Source of the DNA: Clostridiales bacterium
Lineage (GTDB): Bacteria > Bacillota > Clostridia > Caldicoprobacterales > UBA3941
Length of the DNA stretch: 5,939 nucleotides
Assembly: GCA_012522165.1 (NCBI GenBank)
Contig: JAAYKZ010000442.1
Location: 1-5,939, forward strand
Direction of reading: 5' to 3'
The translations under genes and the position numbers were made by a program. The notes below the pieces were generated by a model, which saw only the letters and a list, made by a program, of their open reading frames with translations, was not told where the DNA came from and did not search any database. Shown here in pieces: positions 5,856 to 5,939 of the stretch. The first letter of the stretch is position 1. Each line of letters starts with the position of its first letter.

Positions 5856-5939
5856 TAATATAAATGATTAAATTTATCCTGCTAGTTCAAATTTATTATG
5901 GCTATGGACTGTTGGGTTCATCACTGATTTGTTATCAAC

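Noticed and set aside
1..5939. Insertion sequence, CRISPR array, tRNA or other structural RNA
   Set aside because: No transposase frame, repeated spacer pattern, or tRNA-like cloverleaf with a TTCGA-type arm was seen.

Overview
The window comes from a low-GC, endospore-forming member of the Bacillota, most likely the Clostridia. The base composition is AT-rich, AGA and ATA codons are common, and every gene has a strong AGGAGG-type ribosome binding site. A YaaL (DUF2508) gene followed by bofA, a sporulation gene, points to a spore former. This placement is inferred from gene content and codon style; no rRNA is present.

Layout from left to right. (1) 65-2032, plus strand: an iron-dependent, YqhD/BdhA-type alcohol dehydrogenase, then a trimeric/hexameric (DeoD-type) purine nucleoside phosphorylase. 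The unit ends in a clear intrinsic terminator at 2050-2081. (2) 2090-3660: araA, L-arabinose isomerase, with its own extended -10 promoter and a GTG start. No other arabinose genes are visible. (3) 3676-4166: a small lipoprotein of unknown function. It is preceded by a 24-bp, almost perfect inverted repeat that contains a promoter and overlaps the lipoprotein ribosome binding site. (4) 4310-4893: yaaL and bofA. BofA is the membrane inhibitor of pro-sigma-K processing, and a plausible sigma-E-type promoter lies just ahead of it. (5) 4899-5771, minus strand: pdxS, the synthase subunit of pyridoxal 5'-phosphate synthase. It converges on bofA with only 5 bp between the stop codons and has no pdxT downstream.

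The genes do not form one pathway. DeoD releases (deoxy)ribose 1-phosphate, AraA makes L-ribulose and PdxS consumes a pentose 5-phosphate, so there is a loose pentose theme, but the promoters and terminator show separate transcription units. No mobile element, CRISPR array, tRNA or rRNA was seen. The protein-coding genes other than the lipoprotein belong to well-known families. The most unusual element is the inverted repeat ahead of the lipoprotein gene. It looks like a combined promoter/operator and, in read-through RNA from araA, a ribosome-binding-site-masking hairpin.
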